Shown: in pieces, positions 61,801-64,000 of the stretch
Numbering within the stretch: position 1 is the first letter of the stretch
How the letters are laid out: every line of letters begins with the position of its first letter
Origin: Antedon mediterranea
Taxonomy: Eukaryota > Echinodermata > Crinoidea > Comatulida > Antedonidae
Assembly: GCF_964355755.1 (NCBI RefSeq)
Contig: NC_092670.1
Location: 20,769,201 to 20,833,200, forward strand
Length of the DNA stretch: 64,000 nucleotides
Direction: 5' to 3'
Program-made: the position numbers and the translations under genes
Notes under the pieces: model-generated
Told to the model about the DNA's origin: nothing
The model's database searches: none
The model's input: only the letters and a program-made list of their open reading frames with translations

Positions 61801-64000
61801 CTACTAGCTGCGCGTCTACGCAAACTCACAAATGAGTTGGGTTATGGGTACGATGTCATTACAATCATGGGCATCTGGACATAGTAAGCCAAAGTGTCCG
61901 ATAGTCCAGATCGCTAGTCATACGAATCAAGTTTTTACAAATTCTTTTTAAATTCAATAAGAGTGAATATTATATTTGTAGACAAAACAGGTACAAGCCC
62001 GAGTGGAGCCATCTATTCATGGACAGTCTTTACCAGGTGCTTATTATGATGAAGATATTTTGATGCCTCACAGTTCAGATTACAAACAAAGCCATTATAA
62101 TGAAGGATACATTGTGACAGAAAGTCCCATACAAAAGCCGATGGAAAAACCAAGCAGGAAAAAATATAGAAAAGAAACTTCTGATACTAAAGTATTCTTT
62201 ACTGAAGGTTCTGCGCAACAAGAACACTATCAACAAAGAACTAGTGACGTTGGTAAGCGGGATGGTAAAGCACGTGAGAAGGTCTTTCGTGAAGATATAA
62301 CACTTCAGATTTTGGAAGAAGGCAAGCCAAACGATGAAGTAATTGATATTGAAGAAGAATATATTACAGGTATATACCATAAGGATAGAATCTCTGATGT
62401 ACCAATGGAAGTTGAACCATCTTCAAAACGTAGATCATTAAAGAGATTGACAGGTTCCCTAAAGGATAAAAGCAAGGCACTGATCCATAGCAGTACCGGT
62501 TTAGGAAAGAAAATAACAGATTATCAGAAGCAGAAATTTCATGGAAAAAATAAAGAATTAACAAAGGATATTCAGGAGACAACTATTACCACGAGAATTG
62601 AAGACGATTCCATTATTGAAATGGTTGATTATCCACAACAACTTGTAGAAACAGAAAGGAGGCAAACCATGCCAGATAAACATGAAACTACAATTATCCA
62701 AGAAAAACAAGAAATACAGCAAACAAGATCTCCTGGTGTAAGACGTCACTTACAGGATACTAGTGACAATAACCGAAAAGAACCAGAAACAAGACGAACG
62801 AGGTCACCTGAGCAACAAAGACGTCCGACACAACCAATAGAAAGGCATCCGATTAGATCAAAAGATCAACATAATAGAGACGTTTATAAAACATCTGTAA
62901 CAAGAACAGAAGAGGATTATATCATTAATGAAGATGACAGAGTAGAACGTAGACCAACAAGGTCACCTGAAAGGCAAAGACGTCCAACAGAAAGGCGTAC
63001 AGGTAGACCAGATGAACAAGACAAAACAAAAGATGTTTACGAAACAACTGTTACAACAACTGACTATGTCATAACTGAAGATGACAGAAGAGAACCTGAA
63101 GACATAAGACGAACAAGGTCACCTGAGAATCAAAGACGTCCAATTCAACCAACAGAAAGACGTCCAGGTAGACCAGATGAACAAGACACAATTAGGGATG
63201 TTTACGAAACAACTGTTACAACAACTGATTATATCATTACTGAAGATGGCAGGAGAGAACCTGAAGACATAAGACGAACAAGGTCACCTGAAAGGCAAAG
63301 ACGTCCAACAGAAAGGCGTCCTGCTGAACCAGATGAACAAGACATAATTAGAGATGTTTACGAAACAACTGTTACAAGAACAGAAGATGATTATATCATT
63401 ACTAAAGGCGACAGAAAAGAACCCGAAGCAATAAGACAAACAAGGTCACCTGAAAAACAAAGACGTTCAATTCAACCACCAGAAAGACGTCCAGGTAGAC
63501 CAGATGAACAAGGCACAACTAGAGATGTTTACGAAACAACTGTTACAACAACTGACTATGTCATAACTGAAGATGACAGAAGAGAACCTGAAGACATAAG
63601 ACGAACAAGGTCCCCTGAAAAGCAAAGACGTCAAACTCAACCAGCAGAAAGACGTCCAGGTAAACCAGATGAACAAGACACAATTAGAGATGTTTATGAA
63701 ACAACTGTTAAATCAAAAACAGAAGAGGATTATATCATTACTAAAGGTGACAGAAAAGAACCCGAAGCCATAAGACGAACAAGGTCACCTGAAAAGGAAA
63801 GACGTCCAATTCAACCAACAGAAAGACGTCCAGGTAGACCAGATGAACAAGACACAATTAGAGATGTTTACGAAACAACTATTACAACAACTGACTATGT
63901 CATAACTGAAGATGACAGAAGAGAACCTGAAGCCATAAGACGAACAAGGTCACCTAAAAAGCAAAGACATCCAATTCAACCCACAGAAAGACGTTCAGGT
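52881..64000 (+). CDS. Adhesion-type GPCR with YWTD-like propeller and giant repetitive cytoplasmic tail (3' end beyond window)
   Basis: Exons: 52881-52950, 53877-53909, 54326-54775, 55182-55424, 56299-56461, 56805-56926, 57040-57294, 57599-57640, 57854-57970, 58255-58350, 58552-58612, 59154-59277, 59433-59509, 59690-59804, 60049-60146, 60388-60499, 60582-60805, 61006-61072, 61392-61495, 61606-61768, 61982-64000. All junctions keep frame (1585 codons so far). The order is signal peptide (1-23), Thr/Ser/Glu-rich region (35-184), YWTD-like repeats (about 184-445; VVYWSDRSKKVIERAYLDG, GIYWTDGTSNHVMESDLSG), a GAIN-like stretch, a GPS at about 618-656 (CSCHEGTSFALLMD), seven membrane helices (657-912), then a cytoplasmic tail of at least 673 residues. 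The family senses matrix or cell contacts at the surface. GPS and TM2, TM4 and TM7 words identify the class. The first two small exons are less certain. Confidence 0.8.
55182..57294 (+). other. YWTD-like (LDLR class B) propeller exons of the GPCR
   Basis: Four exons encode repeated blades. Each has a hydrophobic VYWSD, LFFDV, VYFSS, IYWTD or LFVIT strand, followed by an I.R or IER basic turn, a (L)DG or SG, and a hydrophobic end. At least five blades can be counted. This is the LDL-receptor class B pattern; an NHL or other propeller is the main alternative. Confidence 0.6.
57979..58112. mobile_element. MITE family A copy
   Basis: Starts AGCTCTGTCTACACTATCAA nine bases inside a GPCR intron, right after the donor of exon 57854-57970. 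The right end is degraded. This is the second case in the window of this family beside a splice donor. Confidence 0.75.
60049..61768 (+). other. Seven-transmembrane exons of the GPCR
   Basis: Six exons hold TM1 (LLIVTCLATVLSILSLLLII), TM2 (NLSIALLLANVALL), TM3 (IHFSLTSVFVWLFLMIF), TM4 (FGWGMPILISGLSAG), TM5 (WSMVGPIIFFIAISLLMLL), TM6 (LKIGLFTFLLIYISATWS) and TM7 (LQYVFVILNGTIGFVLLL). The GWG-P and GP words are standard for adhesion GPCRs. The usual cysteines at the start of TM3 and in the second extracellular loop are absent. Confidence 0.8.
62798..64000 (+). repeat. In-frame coding repeats of 52-58 residues in the GPCR tail
   Basis: RTRSPE-type unit starts occur at 62798, 62957, 63113, 63278, 63440, 63605, 63779 and 63944. 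Spacings are 156, 165, 162, 165, 174 and 165 bp after the first, all multiples of three. Each unit has an Arg/Pro-rich part (SPE.QRR, ERRPGRPDEQ) and a part with DVYETTV and an acidic Tyr motif. Two Tyr-motif versions, TTTDYVITEDDRREPE and DYIITKGDRKEPE, alternate in part. The array continues beyond the window. Confidence 0.92.

Overview
This is an AT-rich, intron-rich animal nuclear genome window. Genes are split into short exons with GT..AG borders, introns are long and full of small transposons, and there are no operons. The gene content (myosin XV, a BIR-RING IAP, TNF-receptor-like membrane proteins, an adhesion GPCR) and a tRNA-headed SINE with a Deu-like middle part suggest a marine invertebrate deuterostome, most likely an echinoderm. 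The species cannot be fixed from the sequence.

Layout. (1) 1-23774, minus strand: an unconventional myosin XV gene. I could follow 27 coding exons in phase, giving 1255 codons: a complete motor, three IQ motifs, the first MyTH4 domain and the start of the tail. The 3' half lies outside the window. Its introns hold a 40-bp minisatellite of about 2.4 kb, SINEs, and several MITE families. (2) 23.8-33.2 kb: a mobile-element-rich intergenic stretch with LINE remnants and a chain of four hAT-like elements that share one 8-bp target sequence. (3) 33223-34758, minus: a two-BIR plus RING inhibitor-of-apoptosis gene with its coding sequence in one exon. An upstream untranslated exon has a TATA box and a kappaB-like palindrome. 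(4) 37.4-51 kb, minus: a cluster of three paralogous type I membrane proteins with cysteine-rich domains resembling short TNF-receptor modules. The most 3' member is damaged. The other two are a roughly 4.8-kb tandem duplication with nearly identical ectodomains but unrelated transmembrane and cytoplasmic parts. (5) 52881 to the window end, plus: a 21-exon adhesion-type GPCR. It has a signal peptide, a Thr/Ser-rich region, YWTD-like propeller repeats, a degenerate GPS, seven transmembrane helices and a very long cytoplasmic tail of about 54-residue tandem repeats that runs off the window.

How the genes relate. The IAP and the TNFR-like cluster are neighbours, and these families act in one pathway in animals (TNFR-TRAF-cIAP-NF-kappaB). 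One receptor tail carries a PxQE TRAF-type motif and the IAP promoter carries a kappaB-like site. That they work together here is inference. The myosin and the GPCR have no evident link to them. Exon borders were worked out by eye from reading-frame continuity and splice consensus. No transcript or database search was available.
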